The notes beneath the pieces are model-generated. The model did no database searches. It was not told the DNA's origin and saw nothing but the letters and a program-made list of their open reading frames with translations. A stretch of 64,000 nt of DNA, from the NCBI GenBank assembly GCA_033283175.1, contig JAWMQM010000003.1, positions 496,001-560,000 of the forward strand, read 5' to 3'. The position numbers and the translations under genes were made by a program. Source of the DNA: Pseudomaricurvus sp033283175. GTDB taxonomy: Bacteria > Pseudomonadota > Gammaproteobacteria > Pseudomonadales > Cellvibrionaceae. Positions 15,849 to 24,730 of this stretch are shown here, piece by piece (position 1 is the first letter of the stretch; every line of letters starts with the position of its first letter).

Positions 15849-17390
15849 TCAGGCGTTTGCCTGCGGCCAGTAGCGAGCGCGCAGCTCTTTCTTGTTCAGT
15901 TTGCCGGTGGGCATGCGTGGCAACTGCTCCACAAAATCCACCGAGCGCGGCATCAGTTGTTTGCCCAGCCGCTCCCCGACAAAGGTCTTGAATGCTTCCG
16001 CCAATTCGGCGCTGGGAGCGACGCCGGGGGCCAGCTGGATAACGGCCTTGGCCTCCTCGCCCAGGTCTTCATTGGGCACGCCGATCACGGCGACGTCTTC
16101 CAGCTGCGGGTGCAGCGCCAGCACATCTTCAATCTGTTGCGGGTAGATGTTCACGCCGCCGGAAATAATCATGAACGACTTGCGATCGGTGAGGTAAAGA
16201 AAGCCCTCGTCATCCAGGTAACCAAGATCACCGACACAGAGCCAATGGCTGTGCACGGGATGCAGCGCCGAGGCGGTCTTGTCGCCATCCTTGTGATAGC
16301 TGATCTCGGCGCCCTCGGTCATCTCGGCGTAGATCAGGCCGGGCGTTCCGGTGGGCAGCTCATTGCCGTCCTCGTCGCAGATATGGAATGGCTTGCCGGT
16401 GGAGCGCCCGACGGAGCCGGGGTGTTGCAGCCACTCCTCACTGGAGATACGGGTGTAACCCACCGCCTCGGTGGAGGAGTAGTACTCGTCGATGATGGGA
16501 CCCCACCACTCGATCATTTTCCGCTTAACGTCCACCGGGCAGGGGGCCGAGGCGTGAATGGCGTGACGCTGGCTGGAGAGGTCATAACTCTCCCGCACCT
16601 CTTTGGGCAGCTTGAGCATGCGGATAAACATGGTGGGCACCCACTGGCTGTGCGTAACCCGGTAGCGCTCAATCAATTGCAGCGCCAGCTCCGGCTCGAA
16701 CTTGTCCATCATCACTACGGTACCGCCGGACAGAATGGTGGCGTTGCTGTAGCCCAGCGGTGCACTGTGGTACATGGGCGCGGGCGCCAGATAGATGGTG
16801 TCGCTGTCCATGTTGAACATGCGCGCGGCGGCCATCATGGCCGGGTTGCCCTGATCGGGACTGGCCGGGTACAGCGGTCGCAAAATCCCCTTGGGGCGTC
16901 CGGTGGTGCCGGACGAGTAGAGCATAACGGTGCCGATGTATTCTTCCGGCAGGTTGTCCACCGGCTGAGCGGCTACCGCCTCTTCATAACGGGTGTATCC
17001 GGCAATGTCGCCACCGATGGCCAGCTTCAGTTCACAGCGCGGTGACAGTTCACCCAATGCTTCGGCGTGCGCCAGTGCGGCCGAAGCCAGCAGCACGCGG
17101 GCATCGCAATCGTCCACAATATAGGCGGCTTCAGTCGCCGCCAGGTGGCGATTGATGGGCGTGATATAGATGCCGGAGCGCAGGCAGGCCCAGGTTACCA
17201 CCAGAAAGGTGGGGTGGTTCTCCATAAACAGGGCGACGTGATCGCCTTTGCGTAACCCCTTCTGCCACAGCAGTTGAGCCAGCTGGTTGGATTGCTCATT
17301 CAGCTCACGGTACGTGAGCTGAATACCCGACGACGGGTGGATGATGGCCAGTTTGTCCGGCTGTGTTTGTGCGTGGGTACCTGGGTACAT
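15849..17390 (-). CDS. Acyl-CoA synthetase (AMP-forming), FadD-like no. 1
   Basis: A 513-residue adenylate-forming ligase. Core motifs are YSSGTTGRPKGIL (phosphate-binding A3), YYSSTEAVG (A5), GDLGYLDDEGFLYLTDRKS (A7-A8) and the C-terminal PTGKLNKKELR with the catalytic Lys. It activates a carboxylate as acyl-AMP and then as the CoA thioester. The start is at ATG 17390 with AGAGAAGG upstream. Two further ligases lie at 33849 and 49511. Placement next to the Ltp2/DUF35 and MaoC genes suggests a side-chain acid of a bulky substrate. That is inference. Confidence 0.92.
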   Translation of the reverse strand: MYPGTHAQTQPDKLAIIHPSSGIQLTYRELNEQSNQLAQLLWQKGLRKGDHVALFMENHPTFLVVTWACLRSGIYITPINRHLAATEAAYIVDDCDARVLLASAALAHAEALGELSPRCELKLAIGGDIAGYTRYEEAVAAQPVDNLPEEYIGTVMLYSSGTTGRPKGILRPLYPASPDQGNPAMMAAARMFNMDSDTIYLAPAPMYHSAPLGYSNATILSGGTVVMMDKFEPELALQLIERYRVTHSQWVPTMFIRMLKLPKEVRESYDLSSQRHAIHASAPCPVDVKRKMIEWWGPIIDEYYSSTEAVGYTRISSEEWLQHPGSVGRSTGKPFHICDEDGNELPTGTPGLIYAEMTEGAEISYHKDGDKTASALHPVHSHWLCVGDLGYLDDEGFLYLTDRKSFMIISGGVNIYPQQIEDVLALHPQLEDVAVIGVPNEDLGEEAKAVIQLAPGVAPSAELAEAFKTFVGERLGKQLMPRSVDFVEQLPRMPTGKLNKKELRARYWPQANA

Positions 17391-17412
17391 GGTGTCAGAC
17401 CTTCTCTCTGGC

Positions 17413-18558
17413 TCAGGCTTCGTTGGTAAAAATAATGGTGCCGGCGGCACTGAACATATTGCCCACGCCATGACAGACGGAGATCTTTGCGCCTTCTACC
17501 TGTGCCGGCGCTACGCCGCGCATCTGCCGAATACTCTCCTGCAGGGCGTACATGCCGTACATGCCGGAGTGCATGTAGGAGAGCCCGCCACCGTTGGTGT
17601 TCATGGGCAGCTCGCCGCCGGGCAGGGTTTTACCTTCGCGGAAGTAGTGTTTGGCCTCGCCGCGCTCACAAAAGCCCAGGTCTTCCAGACCGTACAGCGG
17701 CAGATGGGCAAAGGCGTCGTAGACCATAAGGTGGTCTACATCCGCGTGGCTGATGCGGGCGCTGGCAAACGCCTGCTGGCCGGAGATGCGGAAGGCTTTG
17801 GAGGTGGTGAAGTCCTCCATCATGCTGATGCTCACGCACTCCACCGCTTCACCGCTGCCCATGACATATACGGGTTTGGTGGGGAAGTCTTTGGCCCGTT
17901 CTGCCTTGGTCACAATCAGCGCGCCGCCGCCGTCGGTCACCAGGCAGCACATGGATTTGGTGTAGGGGTAGGCAATCATCTTGTCATTCATCACGTCATC
18001 AACCGTGATGGGATTTTTGGCAAATGCCCGTGGGTTTTTGGCTGCCCACTGCCGCTGCGCCACCGCCACCCGGGCCAGGTCTGCAATTTCGCCGCCGGTC
18101 TCTTTCAGATAGCGCAGCACCGGAATGGTGAACATGGTGGCGGGAATACTGACGCCATAGGGCACTTCATACTGACCAAACAGACTGGCCGGGGCCGGGG
18201 CATAGGCCGGCGGTGCCACCTGGGAGCGACCGGATTCGCCGTGGGTGATCAGCACCGTGGAGCAGTAGCCGGCTTCGATAGCCGCGGCGGCATGGCGCAG
18301 GTGCAGCATAAAGGAGCAGCCACCTACGTTGGTGCCGTCCACCCATTTGGGCGTAATGCCGAGCATGGTGGAGACGTTCCAGGGGTGTTCGCCGGCACAG
18401 GCAATACCGTCGATGTCCTGGGGTTTCAGGCCCGCATCGGCCAGCGCGTTGAGGGCCGCATCCAGATGCAGACCCAGTGCAGAGACATTGGGAATGACGC
18501 CCATTTCGGTGGTTTCTGCTGCGCCAACCACCGCAATGCTGTTGGGTTTCAGGGGCAT
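17413..18558 (-). CDS. Thiolase-fold lipid-transfer-like protein, candidate Ltp2-type aldolase
   Basis: A 381-residue member of the SCP-x/thiolase superfamily. Instead of the usual thiolase nucleophile region it has NVGGCSFMLHLRHAAA, and the C-terminal motif is NTNGGGLSYMHSGMYGM rather than N-x-x-G-G-x-x-x-G-H-P. The Tyr-rich variant matches my memory of Ltp2-like retro-aldolases, which use Tyr and need a DUF35 partner. A DUF35 gene ends only 4 bp upstream. The expected reaction is retro-aldol cleavage of a beta-hydroxyacyl-CoA to release acetyl- or propionyl-CoA and a ketone. A true thiolase cannot be excluded. Confidence 0.8.
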   Translation of the reverse strand: MPLKPNSIAVVGAAETTEMGVIPNVSALGLHLDAALNALADAGLKPQDIDGIACAGEHPWNVSTMLGITPKWVDGTNVGGCSFMLHLRHAAAAIEAGYCSTVLITHGESGRSQVAPPAYAPAPASLFGQYEVPYGVSIPATMFTIPVLRYLKETGGEIADLARVAVAQRQWAAKNPRAFAKNPITVDDVMNDKMIAYPYTKSMCCLVTDGGGALIVTKAERAKDFPTKPVYVMGSGEAVECVSISMMEDFTTSKAFRISGQQAFASARISHADVDHLMVYDAFAHLPLYGLEDLGFCERGEAKHYFREGKTLPGGELPMNTNGGGLSYMHSGMYGMYALQESIRQMRGVAPAQVEGAKISVCHGVGNMFSAAGTIIFTNEA

Positions 18559-18562
18559 GCCG

Positions 18563-18973
18563 TTACTCCACCGGGGTAAAGAAGGGAAGGGTGATGGTGT
18601 CGCTCTGGGGCTCGAACACCACCTGCAGTGGCATGTCCAGCTGCAGTGCCTCCGGGGTTTGCGGGCAGCCGACGATATTGGTCATCATGCGCGGGCCCTC
18701 GGCCAGGGTCACCACCGCAATGGAGTGTGGCTCACTGCCCATATCGGGCCGCGGGCGGTGATTGATGATGTAGGAGTAGAGCGTGGCCTTGCCGCTGGCG
18801 GCATAGACTTCCACTTCACGGTTGCCGCAGTGGGGGCAGAAAGGCCGTGGCGGGAAGTAGGAGGTGTGGCACTCGCAACAGCGCTGCAGGCGCAGTTCAC
18901 CCGCTTTGCAGCCGTCCCAGAAGTGCCGGCTCTCCGGCGTGGGGCGTGGAAGGGCTCTCGGTTTATTGTTCAT
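18563..18973 (-). CDS. DUF35 OB-fold zinc-ribbon protein (partner of Ltp2-like enzyme)
   Basis: A 136-residue protein. It has a rubredoxin-like zinc ribbon CCECHTSYFPPRPFCPHC (C-x2-C and C-x2-C) at residues about 32-50, then an OB fold. DUF35 proteins form stable complexes with thiolase-fold enzymes and are required for Ltp2 aldolase activity in steroid degradation. It is the first gene of the ten-gene minus-strand operon and 4 bp from the Ltp2-like gene. A second DUF35/thiolase pair lies at 51199-52827. Confidence 0.9.
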   Translation of the reverse strand: MNNKPRALPRPTPESRHFWDGCKAGELRLQRCCECHTSYFPPRPFCPHCGNREVEVYAASGKATLYSYIINHRPRPDMGSEPHSIAVVTLAEGPRMMTNIVGCPQTPEALQLDMPLQVVFEPQSDTITLPFFTPVE

Positions 18974-19203
18974 TATCGTTGTAATCCCTCTGGTAGCAGA
19001 TGTTTAAGGCGTGACCCGCAGGTCTCGCCTAAAAACTGATGGGGCGACAGTTATACTATTGTGAATGGATCATCTCAGCAACTGAAATCGAAAACAACCA
19101 CTTTTCGAAACATTATTGTTTCGGTTTTAAATTGGTGTATATAATTAACGGATCGTCGGTTTTCGGGTGAGGCATTTGGCTTGCACCCGTACAGGGGAAA
19201 ATA
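18974..19203. promoter_or_regulatory. Divergent promoter region of the two main operons
   Basis: It contains the perfect 18-bp dyad CGAAACATTATTGTTTCG (19106-19123) and, sharing its first CG, CGAAAA-N7-TTTTCG (19089-19107). A consensus -10 TATAAT lies at 19140-19145 for the plus-strand operon, with a weak -35 inside the dyad about 17-18 bp upstream. A related 18-bp dyad is present at 31458-31475, so a common regulator is likely. By position this could be the TetR protein at 31657. Confidence 0.75.
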
Positions 19204-20304
19204 ATGAATAACGACACCTCTTACCCCGAGGCATTGCACGAGCTGGGTTTCTATATGCTGGCAGGGCACTCGGACTCCCCCGTGGATCTGCTGGATCAGG
19301 TACGCCAGGCGGAAGCCCTGGGGCTGGGCAGTGGCTTTATCTCGGAACGTTTCAACAATAAGGATGCGCCCACCCTGTGCGGAGCCGCCGCTGGCGTCTC
19401 CACCCGCCTGGGTTTGGCCACCGCCGCCACCAATCACAACACCCGTCACCCCATGGTGACCGCCACCTTTGCCATGACCATGCATCGCCTGACACAGGGG
19501 CGTTTTTCGCTGGGCCTGGGTCGGGGTTTCGACGGTCTGTTCCGGGCCATGGGGCTGAACCCCATTACCAGCAAACAGCTGGAAGAGGCGGCAACAGTAT
19601 TCCGCCGCCTGTGGAAGGGCGAGACGATCAAGGGCTACGACGGCGCACTGGGTAATTTCCCCATGCTGCAGCTGCTGGGGCGTTTTGATGAGGCGATTCC
19701 CGTGTCGCTGGTGGCCATGGGTGAGAAAACCCAGGAGCTGGCGGGGCGCTGTATGGATGCGGTTTACCTGCACACCTTTTTTGATGACCCGGCGGTGGAG
19801 AAAGCTGTCGCCGCCGTGCGCCGCGGTGCGGAGCAGGCGGGCCGGGATCCTGCTGAGGTTCGTATCTGGTCGATCCTGGCAACGGTCGGCGACCACATCC
19901 CCTACGATCAGCGGTTGAAGAAAACCGTGGCCCGGCTGGCGTCCTACCTGCAGGGCTATGGCGACATGATGGTGAAGGTCAACGACTGGGATCCGGCGGC
20001 GCTGCAGCGCTACCGTGAGGCGCCGATCATTCGCGATTTCAAGGGTGCTATTGATGCGGTGGCCACCACCGAGCAGCTGGAACAGATTGCCGAACTGATT
20101 CCGGAGGAGTGGCTGCGAGTCTGTGCCAATGGCACGCCGCAGCAGTGTGCGACCGCCATTCAGCATCAACTGGATCTGGGCTGCGACAGTGTGATTCTGC
20201 ACGGCGCCACCCCCGAAGAACTGGCGCCGGTGTTACCGGCCTACCGCGAGGTGCGTGATGCCAAACAGTCCGCAACCCCTGTTAACCCAGGATGGAACAA
20301 GTGA
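19204..20304 (+). CDS. Luciferase-like (LLM) flavin/F420-dependent oxidoreductase
   Basis: A 366-residue TIM-barrel protein of the bacterial luciferase-like superfamily. Visible features are the N-terminal ELGFYMLAGHS strand, GLGLGSGFISERF, and the substrate/cofactor loops ATAATNHNTRHPMVTA and GRFSLGLGRGFDGL. It resembles the group found in mycobacteria as probable F420-dependent oxidoreductases. FMN use is equally possible here. The likely reactions are hydride transfer to a ketone or alkene, or flavin monooxygenation. It is first in the seven-gene plus-strand operon and its stop overlaps the next start (TGATG). Confidence 0.85.
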   Translation: MNNDTSYPEALHELGFYMLAGHSDSPVDLLDQVRQAEALGLGSGFISERFNNKDAPTLCGAAAGVSTRLGLATAATNHNTRHPMVTATFAMTMHRLTQGRFSLGLGRGFDGLFRAMGLNPITSKQLEEAATVFRRLWKGETIKGYDGALGNFPMLQLLGRFDEAIPVSLVAMGEKTQELAGRCMDAVYLHTFFDDPAVEKAVAAVRRGAEQAGRDPAEVRIWSILATVGDHIPYDQRLKKTVARLASYLQGYGDMMVKVNDWDPAALQRYREAPIIRDFKGAIDAVATTEQLEQIAELIPEEWLRVCANGTPQQCATAIQHQLDLGCDSVILHGATPEELAPVLPAYREVRDAKQSATPVNPGWNK

Positions 20305-21368
20305 TGAGCAACGATCACAACGCCGTTGATATAGAAGAGCTGGATGCGCAGACCCTGTCGGAGATGCTGGGGTTTGCCGTGGACTCGGTAGAGATTACCA
20401 AAGTGGGTACCGGGCAGACCGGTGCCTCCTATCGGCTGCGGCTGGTGAGCGAGCAGGGGCCTGCCACCCTGTTGGCCAAGGTGGCCGCCGGCGATCTGGA
20501 AGCCCGCGCACGGGTCAAGGGTGGCTACGCCGCCGAAGTGGGCTTTTATGACCAACTGGTCAAGCGGGTGGATGTGCGTACGCCGGCCTGCTGGTATGCC
20601 GCCATCTCCGACGATCACCTGCACTTTACCCTGTTGCTGGAGGATCTGGCCCCGCGGGTCGCCGGAGTCCAGGCGCAGGGCTGCTCGCTGCCGCGGGCGC
20701 AAGCCGCCATCTGTAATCTGGCGGCGCTGCACGCGCCCCTCTGGAACGACCCGTCGGTGCCGCAACAGGGGTTTCTGATGAATGCCTCGCACCCGCAAGC
20801 GGCCGCGTTCCTCGGCGGTATGACCGTCTCGGCGGCGGCAAAGTATGCAGAGCAGTTTGCCGACGCGCTGGGCGCAGACGATGTGGCAACCCTGCAGCAG
20901 GCCGCCGCGCGGGTGGGTGACTGGCTGGCCATGCCGCAACCCCGCATCACCGTGCTGCACGGGGATTATCGCCTCGACAACCTCATGTTTGGCGAGGCGG
21001 AAGACGATATCTATGTACTCGACTGGCAAACCGCAGGCGTGGGGCCCGGTGCCCGGGACCTGGCCTACTTTTTGGGCACCTGCCTGGAGCCGGCGCAGCG
21101 ACGTCAGTCAGAGCGTGAACTGGTGGAACTGTACCACCAGCAACTGCTGGCGCGGGGTGTGGAGGACTACACCCTGGAGCAGTGTTTTGAGGATTATCGC
21201 CTCGGGCATCTGCAGGCCACCATGATCACCACCATTGGCTGGGTCAATGCCACTGGCGAGCAGTCGGCGGAGAGCGACGGCATGTTCCTGGCCATGGCCA
21301 AACGCTCTTGTGCGGCCATACGCGATCTGGACACTCTGTCACTGGTCAGCACCGCTGACATGGATTAA
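20304..21368 (+). CDS. APH-type phosphotransferase family protein
   Basis: A 354-residue kinase-like protein of the aminoglycoside phosphotransferase/ACAD10 N-terminal superfamily. The catalytic loop HGDYRLDNLMF and the metal-binding DWQ in VLDWQTAGVGPGARD (equivalent to DFG) are intact. Substrates of the family are small hydroxylated metabolites. Relatives in insects phosphorylate ecdysteroids, so a sterol hydroxyl is a plausible target. The start at 20304 overlaps the previous stop (TGATG). An ATG 12 bp earlier has no ribosome-binding site. Its presence in a catabolic operon with a sulfotransferase is unusual. Confidence 0.88.
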   Translation: MSNDHNAVDIEELDAQTLSEMLGFAVDSVEITKVGTGQTGASYRLRLVSEQGPATLLAKVAAGDLEARARVKGGYAAEVGFYDQLVKRVDVRTPACWYAAISDDHLHFTLLLEDLAPRVAGVQAQGCSLPRAQAAICNLAALHAPLWNDPSVPQQGFLMNASHPQAAAFLGGMTVSAAAKYAEQFADALGADDVATLQQAAARVGDWLAMPQPRITVLHGDYRLDNLMFGEAEDDIYVLDWQTAGVGPGARDLAYFLGTCLEPAQRRQSERELVELYHQQLLARGVEDYTLEQCFEDYRLGHLQATMITTIGWVNATGEQSAESDGMFLAMAKRSCAAIRDLDTLSLVSTADMD

Positions 21369-21409
21369 TCCCGCGAGCAAAACCCATAACGACAATTCCC
21401 GGGGAAGCC

Positions 21410-22672
21410 ATGAGTAACACCATACGCATTACAGATTTTGAAACACCGCTCTACACCGAGCAGATGACGCAGATGATGGCGGCGTTGCAGGACAAGGAGA
21501 TCCCGCTCGATACCAATACCTTGTTGCAGCTGGCGCAGAAAGATCTCGACGTGCCGCTGCATTATGACGAGGGGATGATGCAGCGTTTTCAGGCGCTGTA
21601 CCGGGAAGTGCTGGCCAACGGGCCGGTACACCCGGTGGGCCGCATGGCGCTGCACAGCCGGGCGGTGGATGGTATCGCCGACGTCAGTCGTATGGAGTAC
21701 CTGCACGACACCTACCCGGCGGTGAGCGATACCCCCATTGAACGCCCGCTGATTGTTGCCGGCATGCCGCGCTCCGGCACCACCCACCTGCTGAAATTGC
21801 TGGCATCGGACCCGGCGCTGCACACGCTCTATCGCTGGCAGACCTACCGCTCGTTTCCGTCGAAGGCCATGCTGGATGGTCGCGAGCCGGACAACCGCCG
21901 GGAGACCGGTGCGCAGAAAGACGCCATGCTGGATATTACCCTGCCGCATTTTCGCAGCCTGTTTGATGTGGAGGCGTCGGACGCCACCGAAGAGATCGAG
22001 GTGATGGCCAAGGGCTGCTACGGCGTTACCCTGTCGTTCCAGGGTGATGTGCCGGAGTTCGATAACGCGTTTTACGGTACAGACCAGACGGACGCCTATC
22101 GGTTTCTCTACCGCTATTTGCAGGCGGTGCAGTGGAGCGAAGGTTACGCGCCGGGCAGTCGCTGGTTGTTAAAGTCGCCCCAGCATCTGGGCGCGTTGAG
22201 TGCGGTAAAAAATGTCTTTCCGGATGCCTGCCTGGTATTCACCCACCGCGATCCCGCCTCGGTATTCACCTCGCTGGTGACCATGATCGGCTACGTCATC
22301 CGCTCGACCTATTCGTCGGCCACGCGGCAGCAGATTATTGATAAAACCCTGCGCATGCAGCACGGCTTTTTGCGCGGTCTGGTGCGCGATATCGACTCCC
22401 TGACAGGGCCGGTGGAACACGTCTACTTTGATCGCTTTATGCAGGACAAGCACGAAGCGGTGGAGCGGATCTATCGCGCCGCGGGCCTGGAGTTTGATGC
22501 GCAAGTGGAACAGCGCATCAGTGAGCAGACCCAGACCCACACCCGCGACCGCCGCGGCAAGGTGGTCTATGACCTGGAGGCGGACTTCGGTCTGACCCGC
22601 GACCAGATCCGCAAGGAGTTCGATTACTACATCGACCGTTTCCCCGTCGCGATTGAGGATACCCACCAATGA
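21410..22672 (+). CDS. Sulfotransferase family protein
   Basis: A 420-residue protein. The 5'-phosphosulfate loop is GMPRSGTTHLLKLLAS, preceded by a hydrophobic strand. The 3'-phosphate motif is FTHRDPASVFTSLVTMIG. Together they identify a PAPS-dependent sulfotransferase (Sulfotransfer_3 type). The N-terminal extension of about 115 residues is typical of the bacterial members found beside P450 and acyl-CoA genes. Catalysis would be O-sulfation of an alcohol on a small molecule. Alternatively these proteins may act on the sulfate ester in another way, which is not established. It overlaps the next gene by 4 bp (ATGA). Confidence 0.9.
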   Translation: MSNTIRITDFETPLYTEQMTQMMAALQDKEIPLDTNTLLQLAQKDLDVPLHYDEGMMQRFQALYREVLANGPVHPVGRMALHSRAVDGIADVSRMEYLHDTYPAVSDTPIERPLIVAGMPRSGTTHLLKLLASDPALHTLYRWQTYRSFPSKAMLDGREPDNRRETGAQKDAMLDITLPHFRSLFDVEASDATEEIEVMAKGCYGVTLSFQGDVPEFDNAFYGTDQTDAYRFLYRYLQAVQWSEGYAPGSRWLLKSPQHLGALSAVKNVFPDACLVFTHRDPASVFTSLVTMIGYVIRSTYSSATRQQIIDKTLRMQHGFLRGLVRDIDSLTGPVEHVYFDRFMQDKHEAVERIYRAAGLEFDAQVEQRISEQTQTHTRDRRGKVVYDLEADFGLTRDQIRKEFDYYIDRFPVAIEDTHQ

Positions 22673-23508
22673 GTCAGACAGAGCAGAACCGCCAGGTGCT
22701 GGAGCACTGGTACAACAACATGTGGGGCAAGACCGATTTCGATCTGATTCCCTCCATCGCAGCGCCACTGTATCTGCGTCACGATATCACCGGCGCCAAT
22801 AACCTGATGCCGGCGGAAAACTACCGCGATATGTTGAAGCCGGTACTGGGCCATCTGGAAGTGCAGGCGTTTACCTACTACCTGGTGTGTGAAGGGGAGT
22901 ACGTCGGGGCGCTGGGCCGTTACCTGCTGCCCGGGGATAAACAGTGGGACTGGGTACAACTGTTCCGGGTTGGCGATGGACGGCTGCAGGAAACCTGGCT
23001 GGCCGGTATGGGGGGCACAGACCCTATGGGTTATCCCCACGCCCGCAACGTCTGGAGCGGTACGGAGATACCGACCGAGGTGTTGGCTGACAGTGTCAAC
23101 AAGACTGCAGTGCGGGAGTGGTTGCAGCTGCTGGCGCGCAGTGGCAGCGATCGTGCGCAAGATTACCTCGCGGCAACTGTGCGTGTGCACGATCAGCACG
23201 GGGCCGATCGCCGGCTGAGCGCCGCCGAGTATTTCAGTGCGATGCAATCGGTCATGCAGTCGGGTGAGGTGTCGGACTTCCGGTATTTCCTGATTGAAGA
23301 GAACAACGTGGTGTTTGCCACCTGCAGCTGGAAGCTGGATGGCGAGCGCCAGTGGGACTGGGTGCAGGCTTTTGAACTGGTCGATGGCCGCATTGCACGA
23401 ATCTGGCTGCCGGTCATAGGCGGCACCGATCCCAGCCTGACTGTGGGCCCGCAGACCCGTTGGGCGGCCGATGCGCTGCCGCAGACATCCGTAGAACTTG
23501 CCGTGTAA
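22669..23508 (+). CDS. Tandem NTF2-like (SnoaL) protein, two fused domains
   Basis: A 279-residue protein with two internal SnoaL-like copies. The parallel segments are KQWDWVQLFRVGDGRLQETWLAG-type sequence around residues 88-110 and RQWDWVQAFELVDGRIARIW around 225-245, each followed by GGTDP. SnoaL-type NTF2 folds act as isomerases, cyclases, dehydratases or binding proteins. The fusion would give an intramolecular dimer. It overlaps the sulfotransferase stop by 4 bp. Four further NTF2-like genes lie in this window. Confidence 0.85.
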   Translation: MSQTEQNRQVLEHWYNNMWGKTDFDLIPSIAAPLYLRHDITGANNLMPAENYRDMLKPVLGHLEVQAFTYYLVCEGEYVGALGRYLLPGDKQWDWVQLFRVGDGRLQETWLAGMGGTDPMGYPHARNVWSGTEIPTEVLADSVNKTAVREWLQLLARSGSDRAQDYLAATVRVHDQHGADRRLSAAEYFSAMQSVMQSGEVSDFRYFLIEENNVVFATCSWKLDGERQWDWVQAFELVDGRIARIWLPVIGGTDPSLTVGPQTRWAADALPQTSVELAV

Positions 23509-23521
23509 TGAGAGATGTAAA

Positions 23522-24652
23522 ATGATTACCAGTCTGGACGATTTTCCGATTCACCAAACGGTTGACCCGATTGCCTTTACCGCGTCGAGCGACCGCTACA
23601 CCTACGACCGCTACTGGTACAACGGCCACAGCCGCGACGGCGACGTCTACTTCGGCGTGGCCATGGGCCGCTATCCCAACCTGGGTATCGTGGATTGCTC
23701 TTTCAGTGTGGTGGTGGATGGCCGCCAGCACGCCTTCTTCGCCTCCCGTCGCGCGCCGGTGGATCCGGCAGAGACTCAGGTGGGACCTTTCCAGCTGAAG
23801 ATTCTGGAACCCATGGGGCGTCACCGGCTGGTGATTGCGGCCAACGACACCGGTATCGAATGCGACCTGATTTTCACCCCGAAAACCGCCGCTATTCAGG
23901 AAGGGCGTCAGACCCAGCGCAACGAGCGTCACCTGATTCAGGATGTCACCCGCTTTGATCAGTTTGGAAGCTGGGAAGGGGTGATCCGCGTCAACGGTAC
24001 CGAGATTCCGGTGCTGAAAGCCGACACCTTTGGCCTCAAGGACCGCTCCTGGGGCATTCGCCAGGTGGGTGAGCGCTTCAAGGGCGGCGCACCCCTGCAG
24101 CACCAGCACGAGGGAACCCATTTTATGTGGGCGCCCATTCACTGGTCCGATCGCTGCACTCTGGTCGGCTGGTATGAAAACAGCAGTGGCCATCAGTGGC
24201 ATGCCGATCAGGTGATTACCCCGGTGTACGCCGAACAGTCGCAGATTCCCGTCGGCACCGACCCCGCCGTAGCCCTGTGGAAGGGACGGGTTGAGCACAA
24301 GTTTGATTACCAGCCCGGTACCCGTCGGGCGGAGACCGCTACCATTACCATGAATAATGTCACCGGTGAGTCGCTGGAGATCTGTTTACAGCCGCAAGTG
24401 CTGTTCCGGATGAAAGGCATCGGTTATCAGCACCCCATCTGGGGACACGGCTTCTGGAAAGGTGAGCTGGCCATTGGCAGTGAGAGCTGGAGCAATGATG
24501 AACTGGATCCCCTGACCTGGGACAACTTGCATATTCAGCAGTTGGTGATCGCGCGCTGCGGCGATGAGGTGGGCTACGGGGTGCTGGAACAGATGCACAT
24601 CGGTCCCTACCAACCCTACGGCTTTAAAGAGTGGTTTGACGGCGCCGCCTGA
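23522..24652 (+). CDS. CrtC/AttH-like lipocalin-fold protein of unknown reaction
   Basis: A 376-residue protein with no signal peptide, beginning MITSLDDFPIHQT after a GAGAG ribosome-binding site. Pairs of beta-rich domains with motifs such as YWYNGHSRDGDVYFGVAMG and LKDRSWGIR, plus a C-terminal HIGPYQPYGFKEW, match the double-lipocalin class that includes hydroxyneurosporene synthase (CrtC), AttH and some Diels-Alderases. The chemistry in the family is hydration or cyclisation of isoprenoids and polyenes. A role in handling an isoprenoid-like substrate would fit the cluster. The assignment is by fold only. Confidence 0.65.
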   Translation: MITSLDDFPIHQTVDPIAFTASSDRYTYDRYWYNGHSRDGDVYFGVAMGRYPNLGIVDCSFSVVVDGRQHAFFASRRAPVDPAETQVGPFQLKILEPMGRHRLVIAANDTGIECDLIFTPKTAAIQEGRQTQRNERHLIQDVTRFDQFGSWEGVIRVNGTEIPVLKADTFGLKDRSWGIRQVGERFKGGAPLQHQHEGTHFMWAPIHWSDRCTLVGWYENSSGHQWHADQVITPVYAEQSQIPVGTDPAVALWKGRVEHKFDYQPGTRRAETATITMNNVTGESLEICLQPQVLFRMKGIGYQHPIWGHGFWKGELAIGSESWSNDELDPLTWDNLHIQQLVIARCGDEVGYGVLEQMHIGPYQPYGFKEWFDGAA

Positions 24653-24730
24653 CACGTTGTGGCTCTGCGCCACCCTGTTTACGGTGCGTGATACTTAACG
24701 ACGTTGCTATTCCCGCAATGAGGTACAGAA

